From NCBI RefSeq assembly GCF_012489685.1, contig NC_080044.1, positions 21,804,369-21,868,368 on the forward strand: a stretch of DNA of 64,000 nt, written 5' to 3'. Every line of letters begins with the position of its first letter. The stretch's first letter is position 1. The position numbers and the translations under genes were made by a program. This DNA is from Lotus japonicus. Taxonomy: Eukaryota > Streptophyta > Magnoliopsida > Fabales > Fabaceae. The notes under the pieces were generated by a model. The model was not told the DNA's origin and did no database searches. It was given only the letters and a program-made list of their open reading frames with translations. Shown one piece after another: positions 1-12,058 of the stretch.

Positions 1-2062
1 TGAGTTTTCCTTGTAAAAATAGTTTCCATTTAGTGTTATCTTATTTTCCTATGAGTTTCAAAGATCCCATAATCCCAAGTAATTCCCAGAGAATGTCTCG
101 ATCCACTAAAACATAACGAGGCCCGAACTCCGTTCGTCCCGTCAAACTTTCTTAAAATCTCATAAAAATTTGGCATGACCTGCCCGTTATCCTCACTCTC
201 CAGTACCACAAATTTACGGGCAATAACATAGTTAAATCAGCACAGTCCAACAATCATAGCTCATATATAAACACATCATAGATTAACCACGCAGCACTTA
301 GCATATTAAGCAGATATCACACATCCTAGATTAACCATTTAGCACAAAGCATGTGATTCAAACTCAAAAACAGTCAATAGATGAATAATCATCATTGTCA
401 GCCGAAGCCTCAGAAAACATTTTCCCAGTCAAACACAAACAAGTGCATAAACAGTAAATCAAGTCGAATGCGTCGACACCTAAAGCATTAGCTAATAGTT
501 CAGTGAGTAGCCCTCACCTGTAGCTCCTCCAGGGTTCTCTTCACACGCTCCTTCACAATCAACTCCTTGTTCTTCGGGAAATTCCTCAAAAGAACCTTTA
601 GAGCAAAAACCACAGAAATCAATCACAATGAGTCAGAAACTCAGCAAACAATAGATACTAGGGTTACACGAAGTAGCATATACTCCGAGGTACGATAATC
701 TAACGAAATCGGACAAGTTTTCGAAAAAGAAATTTTTCCCCCTCCCCTAGGGTAGCTCACGGCCACACACAACAATTGTGTGCGCCGACTTTTCTTCGAT
801 CAAACTTGGTTCCTAGGTTATTATTAGTCGTAACTAAGGCGAATCTAAACTCGGAAAAATTATCGGATCGAAAACTGTCGAAGGGGTATTTTGATGGGGA
901 CGTAAACAACGACGTTTATGACGACTAATCCTACTAGCACTAAGCTAAGTCGATAGTTTTCAGCTTAAAGGTTGCAACTTTGCTTAAAAATGGGTTTTTC
1001 CCATAGAAATTGATTCCGGCGGCATTTCGGCGACATTCGGCAAAATGTAATCCGCTAGAAGTACTCTTGGGCACGTAGGGAAGATGTTTAGACACTAAAA
1101 TCAAGCTTTTTGAACAGTTTTACAAAAAGCTCCAAACTTTGAGCACAGAAAGACATAGAAGAAGTCGACAGAATTGACGATCAGATGTGAGGGATAGTAA
1201 CTATACCTCGTAGTCTTCAAGTAGCAACGAACTGTGAAGCAATCGGGCAAGAAACGGCGAAAATCTTCTTCTCCTCCTCTCCTCTCAAACTCGCGGCCTC
1301 TATGGTGAAAATGGGGAAGGTTTTGCAAATTTTCTCATTTTCTTGCTATTTATAGGTTTTGGAAAATGCGGAAAAATGAAAATTTCGCGATTCCGATTTT
1401 TCCTGCGCGTTCCTCCGTGAATTCTAAGATAGGTTTTGGCGACAGAATTTCAAAACTCAATAGAGGGTTCTTGGAATTAAGGTAAACGATTCAAAGTCGG
1501 TGTAAATCTATTTTACCCGAAAAACTACTTTTTGCAGAGTGAATGTCGGAAGAGAAAACTTCCTTCTGAAGAAAGATTGGAAACATCAAGAGAAATGGGT
1601 GTACGCATGTGGAATCTTCATTTGAAGTTCCGAATAGAAAAAGTCTTCAACGTCGGTTGATTTTAGGTTTCTTGAACTATCAGGGTCTTGGTTTCGGCAA
1701 ACTTCCGAGTATTGGAATTTGACGTTCGTACATTCCAGGGTTTCGTATCGAAACGTTTGTCTATAGACGATCAAGAGAAGTTCTAGCATTTCTCTGAAGA
1801 TTTTTGGAATTAGTTTCCATCGTGTCTTAAAGTGTAAATTAGCTATTTACTAAGGTTCTTGACCTAGGTTTAAGCGAATACTAATCATGCTATAACTTTT
1901 ATCGATTTTGATACAATCCTTAGACTTTTCCTGAACTTTCTCCTTCATAAAATTTATCTCATTTAATAAACTCTTGTTCAGGTTTCCCTTCACAATACAT
2001 CAAACCTAATCGTGAATAGGAATTTATTTACTTATCCTAAACTTAAAAACTTGGGTCTTACA
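1..2062 (-). repeat. 3' LTR of the Tekay-type element (partial)
   Basis: Nearly identical to 9946-12058 of the right LTR. It ends on the plus strand in ...GGTCTTACA, so on the element strand the LTR begins TGTAAGACC. It lacks about 53 bp near position 890 that the right LTR has (about 10836-10890); the junction shows TTTG microhomology. The first half of this LTR lies outside the window. Confidence 0.93.
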
Positions 2063-2076
2063 TTACTACCCTCCAA
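2063..2076 (-). other. Polypurine tract of the Tekay-type element
   Basis: On the minus strand the purine-rich TTGGAGGGTAGTAA lies directly against the start of the 3' LTR, where the plus-strand DNA primer is expected. Confidence 0.6.
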
Positions 2077-2099
2077 AAAGAAAGTTTCGACCTCGAAAC

Positions 2100-4061
2100 T
2101 TAGGGTTCAGTAAATAGTTCTGGATACTGTTTCTTGATCTTTTCCTTCAGCTCCCATGTCGCATCACCGGTGTCTTTGTTCCAAATGACCTTCACTAACT
2201 CGATCTCTTTTCCTCTCAACTGTTTTATCCTTGTGTCACCAATGCTAATTGGCGGTGTCTCGAAAGACAGATCATCCTTCAACTCAATGTCATCCAGCTC
2301 GATAACATGTGTCGGATCAGCAATATACTTCCTCAGTTGTGACACATGAAATACATCGTGAATGTTTGATAGAAATGGTGGTAGTACAATCTGATAAGCT
2401 ACCGGTCCTACACGACGAGTAATCTGATAAGGTCCAATGAACTTTGGCGTAAGCTTTCTTGACTTGATTGCTCGACCAACTCCTGTAGTCTGGGTAACTC
2501 GCAGAAATACATGATCTCCTTCTTCGAATTCTAGAGTTCTGCGCCTTTGATCTGCATAACTCTTCTGTCTACTTTGAGAAGTCTTCATTTTCTCTCTAAT
2601 CTGCTTGATCTTCTCGGTTGTCTGTTGCAAAAGTTCTGGTCCTACTAACAGATTCTCACCATTTTGGTACCAACATAAAGGTGTTCTACACTTGCGGCCA
2701 TACAATGCCTCATACGGTGCCATACCTATGCTCGTATGAAAACTGTTGTTGTATGTGAACTCAATCAATGGCAATAGGTTATCCCAACTGCCCTTGTTGT
2801 CTAACACGCAAGCTCGTAGCAAATCCTCCAATGATTGGATAGTTCTCTCAGTCTGTCCATCAGTCTGTGGATGATAAGCAGAACTTAATCTCAGCCTCAT
2901 TCCCAAAGCCTCCTGAAGAGCTCCCCAAAAATGTGAAGTAAACTTTGGGTCTCTATCGGAAACAATACTTGTTGGCACTCCATGAAGTCGTACAATCTCA
3001 GCAATATATATCTCTGATAGTTTCTCCACATTGTACGTAGTCCTCACAGGTATGAAATGAGCCGACTTAGTCAATCGATCCACTATTACCCAAACCGAAT
3101 CATATCCCTTCTGAGTTCTTGGCAAAGCAACGATGAAATCCATCGATATACTATCCCATTTCCATTCTGGTACATCCAAGCTTTGTAGCATACCTGAAGA
3201 TTTCTGTTGTTCCACCTTCGTTTTCTGACAGGTTAAACATGCAGCTACATACTCAGCCACTTGTCTTTTCATTCCTGGCCACCAAAAATTCACCTTCAAG
3301 TCCTGGTACATCTTTTTCATTCCAGGATGAATGCTCAACTTGCTCTTGTGACGTTCGTCCATAATCAACCTCCTCAAGTCAGGGTTGTTAGGTACGCAAA
3401 CTCTATCCTTACACCGTAGGATATTGTCACTTCCTACCTTGAATTCCGGGTCCTTACCCTGAATTACCAAGTTCCTTTTCCCGAGTAGAAATTTATCTTG
3501 TAACTGTTGGTCTCGGATTTCTTCCATCAATCCATTGGCGATTCTGATCATTCCGAACTTCAGTTCTCCTTCGGATAATCTCACATCTAAGCTCAAATCT
3601 CGAAATTGTTCCAGCAGTTGCAGCTCTTTAACCATCATTGACGAGATGTGCATCTTCCTGCTCAAGGCATCAGCAACAACGTTAGCCTTCCCGGGATGAT
3701 ATTGTAGAGTAAACTCGTAATCCTTGAGAAATTCCATCCAACGTCGTTGTCTCATGTTCAGCTCCTTCTGCTCGAACAAGTACTTCAAACTTTTATGATC
3801 ACTGAATATGGTAAAGTTGCATCCATATAAGTGATGTCTCCAGATTTTCTGCGAAAATACGATGGCAGCGAGTTCTAAGTCATGAGTCGGATAGTTCTTC
3901 TCATGAACCTTCAGTTGTCGTGAAGCATAAGCCACCACTTTCCGATGTTGCATCAGCACACATCCCAAACCTTGATGCGACGCATCACAATACACTTCAT
4001 ACGGTTCCTCTGGTTGCGGTAGGACGAGTACAGGTGACGTCGTCAAACGTTCCTTCATCGT
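2100..4061 (-). pseudogene. Tekay pol: RNase H, integrase and chromodomain-like tail
   Basis: A 652-codon open stretch ending at 2100. RNase H comes first (CDASHQGLG near residue 24). Next is the integrase zinc finger (HPGMKK to CLTCQK, roughly residues 240-280). The integrase core has catalytic D in MDFIVALP (about 305), D in SDRDPKF (about 365) and E in the QTDGQTER region (about 405). A C-terminal chromodomain-like segment ([15 protein letters not shown], last 20 residues) points to a chromovirus. A TAG stop at about 4059-4061 separates this segment from the upstream RT part. The domain itself looks undamaged, so decay of the element is recent. Confidence 0.9.
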
Positions 4062-4796
4062 CTAAAAGCTAGTTTCGCACGCTTCAGTCCATGCAAAAGG
4101 TTGATCCTTCCTCGTAAGTTGAGTCAAAGGTCCAACAATCTTGGCGAAATTCTCGATGAAACGACGATAATATCCCGCCAAACCGACAAAACTCCTGATC
4201 TCAGTCACAGTCCTTGGTCGTTCCCATGACAATACGGTCTCTACCTTTGCTGGGTCCACAACTATTCCCTCCTTAGAGATCACATGGCCTAAGAATTTCA
4301 CTTCTTCGAGCCAAAATTCACACTTAGAAGGGTTGGCGTACAATTCCTTCTCCCTCAGCACTTGTAAAACCTGACGCAAGTGCCCCTCATGATCCTCAGC
4401 ATTCTTTGAGTAGATCAAAATGTCGTCGATAAACACCACGACGAATCGATCTAAGAATGTATGGAAAGTCCTGTTCATGTAATCCATGAAAATGGCAGGT
4501 GCGTTTGTCACCCCAAATGGCATCACTAAATACTCATAGTGTCCATAACGAGTTCTGAATGCTGTCTTCTGGATATCCTCAGTCTTTACTCTGATCTGAT
4601 GGTATCCCGACTTCAGGTCTATCTTTGAGAATATCGCAGCTCCTCGCAGTTGATCCATCAAATCATCAATTCTAGGTAACGGATACCTATTCTTGACGGT
4701 TACTTTGTTCAGTTGTCGGTAGTCGACACACAATCTAGATTTCCCGTCCTTCTTCTTCACCAATAAGACAGGCGCTCCCCAAGGTGAAACGCTTGG
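4062..4796 (-). pseudogene. Tekay pol: reverse transcriptase
   Basis: Open stretch with the canonical Ty3/gypsy RT signature: [15 protein letters not shown] at the start, [11 protein letters not shown], the palm motif [10 protein letters not shown] with the catalytic YxDD-type FIDD, and the thumb motif KFLGHVIS. An in-frame TGA at about 4795-4797 separates it from the protease and a TAG at about 4059-4061 ends it. Both are codons that one C-to-T change can produce. Confidence 0.9.
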
Positions 4797-5511
4797 TCAG
4801 ATAAATCCCTTCGACAGAAGATCCTCTAGTTGAGACTTCAATTCTACTAACTCCGCAGGTGCCATACGATATGGTGCAATCGAAATCGGCCCTGTTCCCG
4901 GTACGATGTCGATAGCAAACTCAATGTCGCGTACAGGCGGCAATCCAGGTACATCGTCAGGAAAAACATCTGTGAAATCTCTCACAACTGGAATATTGTT
5001 CACTTCCGGATTCCCTTTACTCTCCAAGCTTAGCAATACGGAATACTCTTGAGATCCTTCATTCAAAGAGATGCTAATGTGATTGGCGGATAGATACTCG
5101 GAAAGATCCGAGTCAGGAAATACCACTATCTTTCGGTTGCAGTCCAAAAGACAATGATAGTGGGACAACCAGTCCATTCCTAGGATAACATCTAGGTTCT
5201 TGAGAGTTAGGCACACTAGGTTAGCATGGTAGACTCTATCTCTATATGTTACTGGACAATACATACATGCCGTATTAGCAAGTAGAGTTTTGGCAGGGGT
5301 GGTAACTATAAGATCGAAGCTCAAAGCAGTAATAGGAAGTTTTAATCTGGTCACACATTCCCTAGAGATAAAAGAGTGCGTTGCACCGGAATCGAAAAGT
5401 ACAGTTAGGAGATTACCGTCAATCTCGCAGTCTCCCCTGATCAGACTGTCAACTCCTTCAGTATCCTCACCATCCATGGTGTAGACTCTTGCTTTAGCAG
5501 CAGGACGCTTT
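4797..5511 (-). pseudogene. Tekay pol: retroviral-type aspartic protease and linker
   Basis: Contains the aspartic protease active site LFDSGATHSFIS about 30 residues into the open stretch, followed by the flap region and ILGMDWLSHY. It continues into the RT N-terminal motif ELKSQLEDLL. An in-frame TGA near 5511-5513 separates it from the Gag zinc-knuckle segment. In this clade Gag-Pol is normally one frame, so these stops make it a pseudogene. Confidence 0.88.
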
Positions 5512-5811
5512 CAACGAGCAGTGTTGACAGTTGGTTCCGTCTTGGGTGCTCTGCACTGACCGACAGTATGCCCCAATTTGTTACAATTAAAGCATTTGTG
5601 CCTCGTGTCGGGACAAAAATTAGCATAGTGCCCCGGCTTCCCATATCTGAAACAGGTCGTCTCCCTGTTCAAAGTCTGACCTCCAGAACCACCAGCAGTA
5701 CCCACCATGGGTCTGTAAGATCCTGAAGCAAATCCTCTACCAACAGGACGTTGATACGGCCTCCTGCTCTGAATTTTCCCTCTGCCTTGAAAGTTTTGAG
5801 AGCCCCACCTC
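5512..5811 (-). pseudogene. Tekay gag C-terminus with two zinc knuckles
   Basis: Encodes a glycine/arginine-rich segment followed by CFRYGKPGHYANFC and CFNCNKLGHTVGQC, two CCHC-type nucleic-acid-binding knuckles. In the first, the second cysteine is replaced by tyrosine (C-F-R-Y), which should impair zinc binding. It is the downstream half of a gag split by the solo LTR at 5812-7102. Confidence 0.87.
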
Positions 5812-7102
5812 TGATGACCCAGGATTTAATGCTATTTTTCTATATATCTTTCATGCATTTTAATATATTATTTATGATATTTTAGTCATTTTAGGTCACT
5901 TAGGATTATTTCATGCATTTTATTATTTTTATATGTTTTTAGTATTTTTCTATATTTTTTAGGATTTTTATTTGAATTTTATTAGGATTTTCGGAATAAT
6001 AAAGAGGAGCTGATCAGGTGCTGATGGTTCATGAAAATTACGGTTCACCCGCAAGGAATCAACGGCTGAAGCTCCCAGCCCTGCCATGTGGCGCGATTTA
6101 GCTAGGGGTCTGCCATAAGACAGAGATGCGCGAAGCACTGGATTCCGCCCCTCTTGAACTTGGTCCAGTGGAGAGGTGACACGTGGCAGGGGCATTAAAT
6201 CAACTTCTCCATTAGTCAGAAAGAAATACCGCAGGGGACAGAAAAGTAATATTATTATATTAGGTTTCTTTGATTATTGGGGGATATATAACGTGATTGG
6301 GAATTGAATTTGGAAAAAGTAGGTGGAGAACGGCTGCAACGTGAACAGAGTGGAGGAAAAGTTTTGGTTCATCATTTGATTATCATAGGTTTTTCCTCTT
6401 TCTCTTTGATGACTATGTTAGGCTAAACCTCTTTAGTGTTAGGATGATTGATCTAGTTTTCTTTTAAACTATGTTTTGAACCAAGTTTCAGTTCTGATTA
6501 TGGATTCTATTTTATTTCTTGAATTTCTCCTCTATTTTAATTGATACTTTCTATTGCAATAGTTTGTCGTACTATTTTCTATGCAATTGGAAAATTGGTA
6601 GAATTTAGGGATTTGGGGAGGAATTGAGCAAGGGTCTGTGCACCTTAGGAATAAGGGTAACGAATTGCTTGTGTTTGCCTGAAATTGAATTGAACTTCAT
6701 CTCTAATTAATTATGATTAGGTACTAAGAAATTAGCTATCACTAATTAATTGGAAGGGACACTTATGCAAGGAATTGATAAGTGGACAATTAGGCTTAGC
6801 ACCTAGATAATTAATTGAATTCATAATTATAACTGTTTGGGGAGATACATAGGGAGAGGGTTAACGAAATCAGGATCCCTAGCGCGCTTTTAAATTGAAT
6901 TCACTTCACCCTTATTATTTGCTTTCTTTAATTTTATTGCAATTGAGTTACTTACAAACAACCAATCATATCTTTATTTTTACTTTTATTTTCGTGTCCT
7001 TTCATTCTAAATTTAGTTAATTTAGAGTATAAACTACGCAATCTCTGTGGTTCGATCTTTTTATTACTTCGAGCAGTCTGTACACTTGCAGATTCGCTTT
7101 CA
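5812..7102 (+). mobile_element. Solo LTR inserted in the Tekay gag (5-bp TSD acctc)
   Basis: A 1291-bp unit that starts TGATGACCC and ends GATTCGCTTTCA (TG...CA). It is flanked by perfect 5-bp direct repeats ACCTC at 5807-5811 and 7103-7107. The gag frame on the two sides joins at the insertion point, confirming the boundaries. It carries no coding domain. A TATA-like GATATATAA near 6284 suggests plus orientation. The family is probably Ty3/gypsy of the Athila/Tat group, judged only from its general LTR appearance. Confidence 0.88.
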
Positions 7103-7813
7103 ACCTCATCGGCCCTCCTGTTCCAGCACGATTCAGCCTCTTGTTCTTCATCAATTCCACTTCTGTGGCTTTCTCAACCAAAGACCGGAAGCGCATGATT
7201 CCCAATGGCCTAACTGAGTCCTCGATGTCAGGCCTCAGTCCATTAACAAAGCGCTTGCGCATGTAGCGCTCATCAACATGATCGTTGAAAAATTGGAAAT
7301 GCTTCGCCAGAGATTCCAACTTGGAAGCAAACTCTGGTACAGACATACCTCCTTGACGAAGGGTCACAAACTGTGCCTCCCGCTCATCCCGAGCACTTGT
7401 TGGAAAATACTTTTCCAAGAACGCGGTTCGAAAGGAGTTCCAGTTGATCTCCTCATGATTGGCTTCCATAATCCCCCTGGTGCCTCTCCACCAGTACTCA
7501 GCATCACAAGCAGCAGATAAGTTGACATGCCCACCTTGGCACCCTCACCCGTTTGTAATAAGCCAAATATCTTCTCGATTTCCCGAATCCAGAGATCCAC
7601 TTTGTTCGGGTCAGTACCACCCGAGAACTTTGGTGGATCTTGCCTCCTGAAGTCATTCAGGCCTTTGTTCTGGTCCAGTGTCACTTCTCTCTGACGTTGA
7701 TGCTGATCACGTGCCTCCTCAGCCGCACGCCTCATAACATTATCGTTTGCATGTGCAGTCACAGCTTGGGCCATAGTGGCCATCATCTCAGCTAATTGGT
7801 TAGCGTTCACCAT
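7103..7813 (-). pseudogene. Tekay gag, N-terminal part (frameshifted)
   Basis: Starts with ATG at 7811-7813. It matches the plant Ty3/gypsy Gag (retrotrans_gag) family: DPPKFSGGTDPNKVDLWIRE in the first half, then EINWNSFRTAFLEKYFP and EREAQFVTLRQGGMSVPEF. The two halves lie in different frames; the break is near 7525 and looks like a single-base deletion. Gag forms the virus-like particle. Its C-terminal knuckles are at 5512-5811, beyond the inserted solo LTR. Confidence 0.88.
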
Positions 7814-8009
7814 GTTCTGTTAAGTCAAACAAACAGTTAGTACTCATCATAAGATAGCATCTAACATAACTATACAATATGATTAAGCAATAACTTCAAT
7901 CAATTCTAAGCGAAGAATCGCTTGCAGACAATCAATTTTCACTCTTTGCAGAGTCACACAACCTAGCACAGAAGACCTATTCCCCAAAGAGTCCCGAAAG
8001 ACTCGACAA

Positions 8010-8021
8010 GCTCTGATACCA
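8010..8021 (-). other. Primer binding site, tRNA-iMet type
   Basis: Minus-strand TGGTATCAGAGC, the usual plant initiator-methionine tRNA complement, three bases inside the 5' LTR boundary at 8025. Confidence 0.9.
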
Positions 8022-8513
8022 TAATGTAACACCCCGATTTCGGTAGCATCACTTTAGTAACCAAAAAGAAACTTAAAGCGGAAAAACGTGAATATTTTTT
8101 TTCTGATATAATTAAAGACTGAAAAGAATGAAACTCAACAACAAAAGATAACAGAATTAATATACAATAATATTTACAGCCCCCGCTGTCAGTACCAAAC
8201 CACATCACGAGTATCCTCCAGTGACGGGAAGTAGTAAAAAGTAGCGCCCGTAGGAAATATGTACAGTCCAAAGGAAAAGTTAAGTGTTCGCAACACCATC
8301 CCTCAAAAATGAGAATAATTTAGCCCAAACGGCCTAAAACAAGATCCCCTAGTCCAACCAACTCTCTGTGATTTCCGTTGAGAAACCACACAAAAAGCTA
8401 TCGGCAGGAAACTACCCTGTCCCCAACTAGAAACATGACGGTCAGAGCTAAGACTCTACTCCTACACTAATCCTATCTCGAGGAGCTCACATCAGCACTC
8501 AATCCTACATGCT

Positions 8514-9023
8514 AGCGTGATCGCCGTCCGAATCTAAATCCAGAACGACCAAGTTTATGTACACCATCCTACCCCCTCTCGCTACCCCGATGCGCTCCGG
8601 TGCTGGCCTCACGGGCTTAGGGCCCGAGCCAAGATCATCGATGACAGCGATGGTGGGTGAGCTAGACTCCGCAGAAGTCCCAGTCGGTCGACGCGGTCCT
8701 CCATAATCCTCCCCGAATAGGTCGCACGGTGCCCAGCGGGGTCGACCACCCATGAACCGGGGTTATCCTGGTCCAGCATCTCAAACCGGGTCCCCCCCCG
8801 AAGGGTGGACCATCGTAAACCAGTCCTCCATAGACATCTGACAATGGGCGTAGTCCGCCAAAGCACACACAGAAGACGCGAGGGAAAACTCCAAAGAATT
8901 ATGTAAATAATAAATCCAATAGGTAAAGATAAGGAGTAGCCACTTAGGCTTATAAGTTAGAGATAGCATCCTAGGGTTGTACAGTTCACAATGAATATAA
9001 AAGACGATAATAACAATTAGCAT
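8514..9023 (-). pseudogene. Decayed copy of the LTR-borne reading frame
   Basis: Three minus-strand frame segments together match the reading frame of the solo LTR at 21820-22299. Shared blocks are DWFxMVHPSGG, PGSWVVDPAxHRATYSGR, IDDxGSGPKPV and LVVLDxDSDxDHA. At least two frameshifts break it here, one at the G-rich run near 8798. The function is unknown and no known domain was recognised. Confidence 0.55.
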
Positions 9024-9534
9024 GCATCAAATAGATTTAACAAGTATCAATCACACTCAGCGACTAAGTTAGTATGCGTGTTGCATGAAATGCAATGCTG
9101 GTTGACAAGATGCATTCCGGAAAGATGGACATCAACGAGTTAGCCCTAACACCAGCCACGGTGGGACCATTTCTGCTCGCGTGTCTCTTACACCACACAA
9201 AGCGTAGTCAGATCAACAGTGAACCCGAAGGTCTGCCATTTCCGTCTGCTACTAAGAATCACCGCAGTGTTCTTATATGGAAATCCGGGTCTTATGACCA
9301 TTTTGGAATCCACCGAGGTCCGGTATCCCGCCGTGTATTAACCTCAAAATGAGTGCATGAATGCAAAGTGATTAGCCAAACAACGTCTCCGAACTCACTC
9401 GACACATCGCCACGTGTTCTAACTAACTTACTGTCTCTATAAGGAATACCCTAAGGTAAATGTCGATTCTGCGACAAAATGCAATTAATCATAAAAAGAG
9501 TACAATCACTCACGATAACTCTTCGAGTCATCAA

Positions 9535-9750
9535 TGCTTTCACGAAGTCTCACGCTTCAGTGAAGTCTTATACAATCACGAAGTCTCACGCTCCAGTGAA
9601 GTTTTATGCTTTCACGAGGTCTCACGCCTCAGTGAATTTACACACTTGCATGAAGTCTCACGCTTCAGTGAAGTTTCATGTTTTTCACGAGGTCTCACGC
9701 CTCAGTGAAGATCCATGCTTTTCGCGAGGTCTCACGCCTTAGTGAAGCTT
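9535..9750 (+). repeat. Minisatellite inside the Tekay 5' LTR (unit about 33 bp)
   Basis: About six imperfect copies built on CACGAAGTCTCACGCTTCAG plus a variable tail. Flanks match the positions of the other minisatellites in the LTRs at 18759-22787 and 42427-46073, but the repeat sequence is different. Confidence 0.85.
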
Positions 9751-12058
9751 CTCGGCTCATCCCTTGGATGGCTAAACAAACTGCTCAAAGAGCGAAGGAG
9801 TATCAACATACTCAGAACTTACAATTTCCCTAAAACTTGGATTCGATGACACTTCTCATTTTTTTCAAAAACTAAAATTCAATCCTAAGCTTGCATCCGA
9901 GATTGTTATCATTATTTAAAGGTTTAGAGGTTGTTTAATGTCTTATGAGTTTTCCTTGTAAAAATAGTTTCCATTTAGTGTTATCTTATTTTCCTATGAG
10001 TTTCAAAGATCCCATAATCCCAAGTAATTCCCAGAGAATGTCTCGATCCACTAAAACATAACGAGGCTCGAACTCCGTTTGTCCCGTCAAACTTTCTCAA
10101 AATCTCATAAAAATTTGGCATGACCTGCCCGTTATCCTCACTCTCCAGTACCACAGATTTACGGGCAATAACATAGTTAAATCAGCACAGTCCAACAATC
10201 ATAGCTCATATATAAACACATCATAGATTAACCACGCAACACTTAGCATATAAAGCAGATATCACACATCCTAGATTAACCATTTAGCACAAAGCATGTG
10301 ATTCAAACTCAAAAACAGTCAATAGATGAATAATCATCATTGTCAGCCGAAGCCTCAGAAAACATTTTCCCAGTCAAACACAAACAAGTACATAAACAGT
10401 AAATCAAGTCGAATGCGTCGACACCTAAAGCATTAGCTAATAGTTCAGTGAGTAGCCCTCACCTGTAGCTCCTCCAGGGTTCTCTTCACACGCTCCTTCA
10501 CAATCAACTCCTTGTTCTTCGGGAAATTCCTCAAAAGAACCTTTAGAGCAAAAACCACAGAAATCAATCACAATGAGTCAGAAACTCAGCAAACAATAGA
10601 TACTAGGGTTACACGAAGTAGCATATACTCCGAGGTACGATAATCTAACGAAATCGGACAAGTTTTCGAAAAAGAAAATTTTCCCCCTCCCCTAGGGTAG
10701 CTCACGGCCACACACAACAATTGTGTGCGCCGACTTTTCTTCGATCAAACTTGGTTCCTAGGTTATTACTAGTCGTAACTAAGGTGAATCTAAACTCGGA
10801 AAAATTATCGGATCGAAAACTGTCGCAAGGGTATTTTGGTCATTATTTTCAGCTCAGAATTTCAAAATTGAAATTTCAAAAAACAAATTTGATGGGGACG
10901 TCAACAACGACGTTTATGACGACTAATCCTACTAGCACTAAGCTAAGTCGATAGTTTTCAGCTTAAAGGTTGCAACTTTGCTTAAAAATGGGTATTTCCC
11001 ATAGAAATTGATTCCGGCGGCATTTCGGCGACATTCGGCAAAATGTAATCCGCTAGAAGTACTCTTGGGCACGTAGGGAAGATGTTTAGACACTAAAATA
11101 AAGCTATTTGGACAGTTTTACAAAAAGCTCCAAACTTTGAGCATAGAAAGACATAGAAGAAGTCAACAGAATTGACGATCAGAAGTGAGGGATAGTAACT
11201 ATACCTCGTAGTCTTCAAGTAGCAACGAACTGTGAAGCAATCGGGCAAGAAACGGCGAAAATCTTCTTCTCCTCCTCTCCTCTCAAACTCGCGGCCTCTA
11301 TGGTGAAAATGGGGAAGGTTTTGCAAATTTTCTCATTTTCTTGCTATTTATAGGTTTTGGAAAATGCGGAAAAATGAAAATTTCGCGATTCCGATTTTTC
11401 CTGCGCGTTCCTCCGTGAATTTTAAGATAGGTTTTGGCGACAGAATTCCAAAACTCAAAAGAGGTTTCTTGGAATTAAGGTAAACGATTCAAAGTCGGTG
11501 TAAATCTATTTTACCCGAAAAACTACTTTTTGCAGTGAATGTCGGAAGAGAAAACTTCATTCTGAAGAAAGATTGGAAACATCAAGAGAAATAGGTGTAT
11601 GCATGTGGAATCTTCATTTGAAGTTCCGAATAGAAAAAGTCTTCAACGTCGATTGATTTTAGGTTTCTTGAAATATCAGGGTCTTGGTTTCGGCAAACTT
11701 CCGAGTATTGGAATTTGACGTTCGTACATTCCAGGGTTTCGTATCGAAACGCTTGTCTATAGACGATAAAGAGAAGTTCTAGCATTTCTCTGAAGAATTT
11801 TGGAATTAGTTTCCATCGTGTCTTAAAGTGTAAATTAGCTATTTACTAGGGTTCTTGACCTAGGTTTAAGCGAATACTAATCATGCTATAACTTTTATCG
11901 ATTTTGATACAATCCTTAGACTTTTCCTGAACTTTCTCCTTCATAAAATTTATCTCATTTCATAAACTCTTGTTCAGGTTTCCCTTCACAATACATCAAA
12001 CCTAATCGTGAATAGGAATTTATTCACTTATCCTAAACTTAAAAACTTGGGTCTTACA

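Larger units (their letters stand above)
1..12058 (-). mobile_element. Tekay/Del-type Ty3/gypsy chromovirus, degenerate, left edge outside window
   Basis: An LTR retrotransposon read on the minus strand. The right LTR (8025-12058) is the 5' LTR. It is followed leftwards by a tRNA-iMet primer binding site, gag, protease, reverse transcriptase, RNase H, integrase and a polypurine stretch, and then by the 3' LTR cut by the window edge. Domain order PR-RT-RH-IN defines Ty3/gypsy. The integrase C-terminus carries a chromodomain-like tail, and LTRs of about 4 kb are typical of the Tekay/Del clade. The element is not autonomous: gag has a frameshift, gag-pol has three in-frame stops, and a 1.3-kb solo LTR sits inside gag. 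The target duplication cannot be tested because the left flank is missing. Confidence 0.93.
8025..12058 (-). repeat. 5' LTR of the Tekay-type element, 4034 bp
   Basis: Begins on the plus strand at TGTAACACCCCGATTTCGG and ends at ...GGGTCTTACA. On the element strand it therefore runs TGTAAGACC...GTGTTACA with short inverted ends. It contains a minisatellite (9535-9750), a decayed copy of the LTR reading frame (8514-9023) and CT-rich leader sequence. The five bases after it (AAGAT) are the expected target duplication, but the other side is outside the window. Confidence 0.94.

Noticed and set aside
9460..9742. Overlapping plus-strand frames of about 85 codons in the Tekay LTR
   Set aside because: They are translations of the minisatellite; repeats whose length is a multiple of three stay open by chance.
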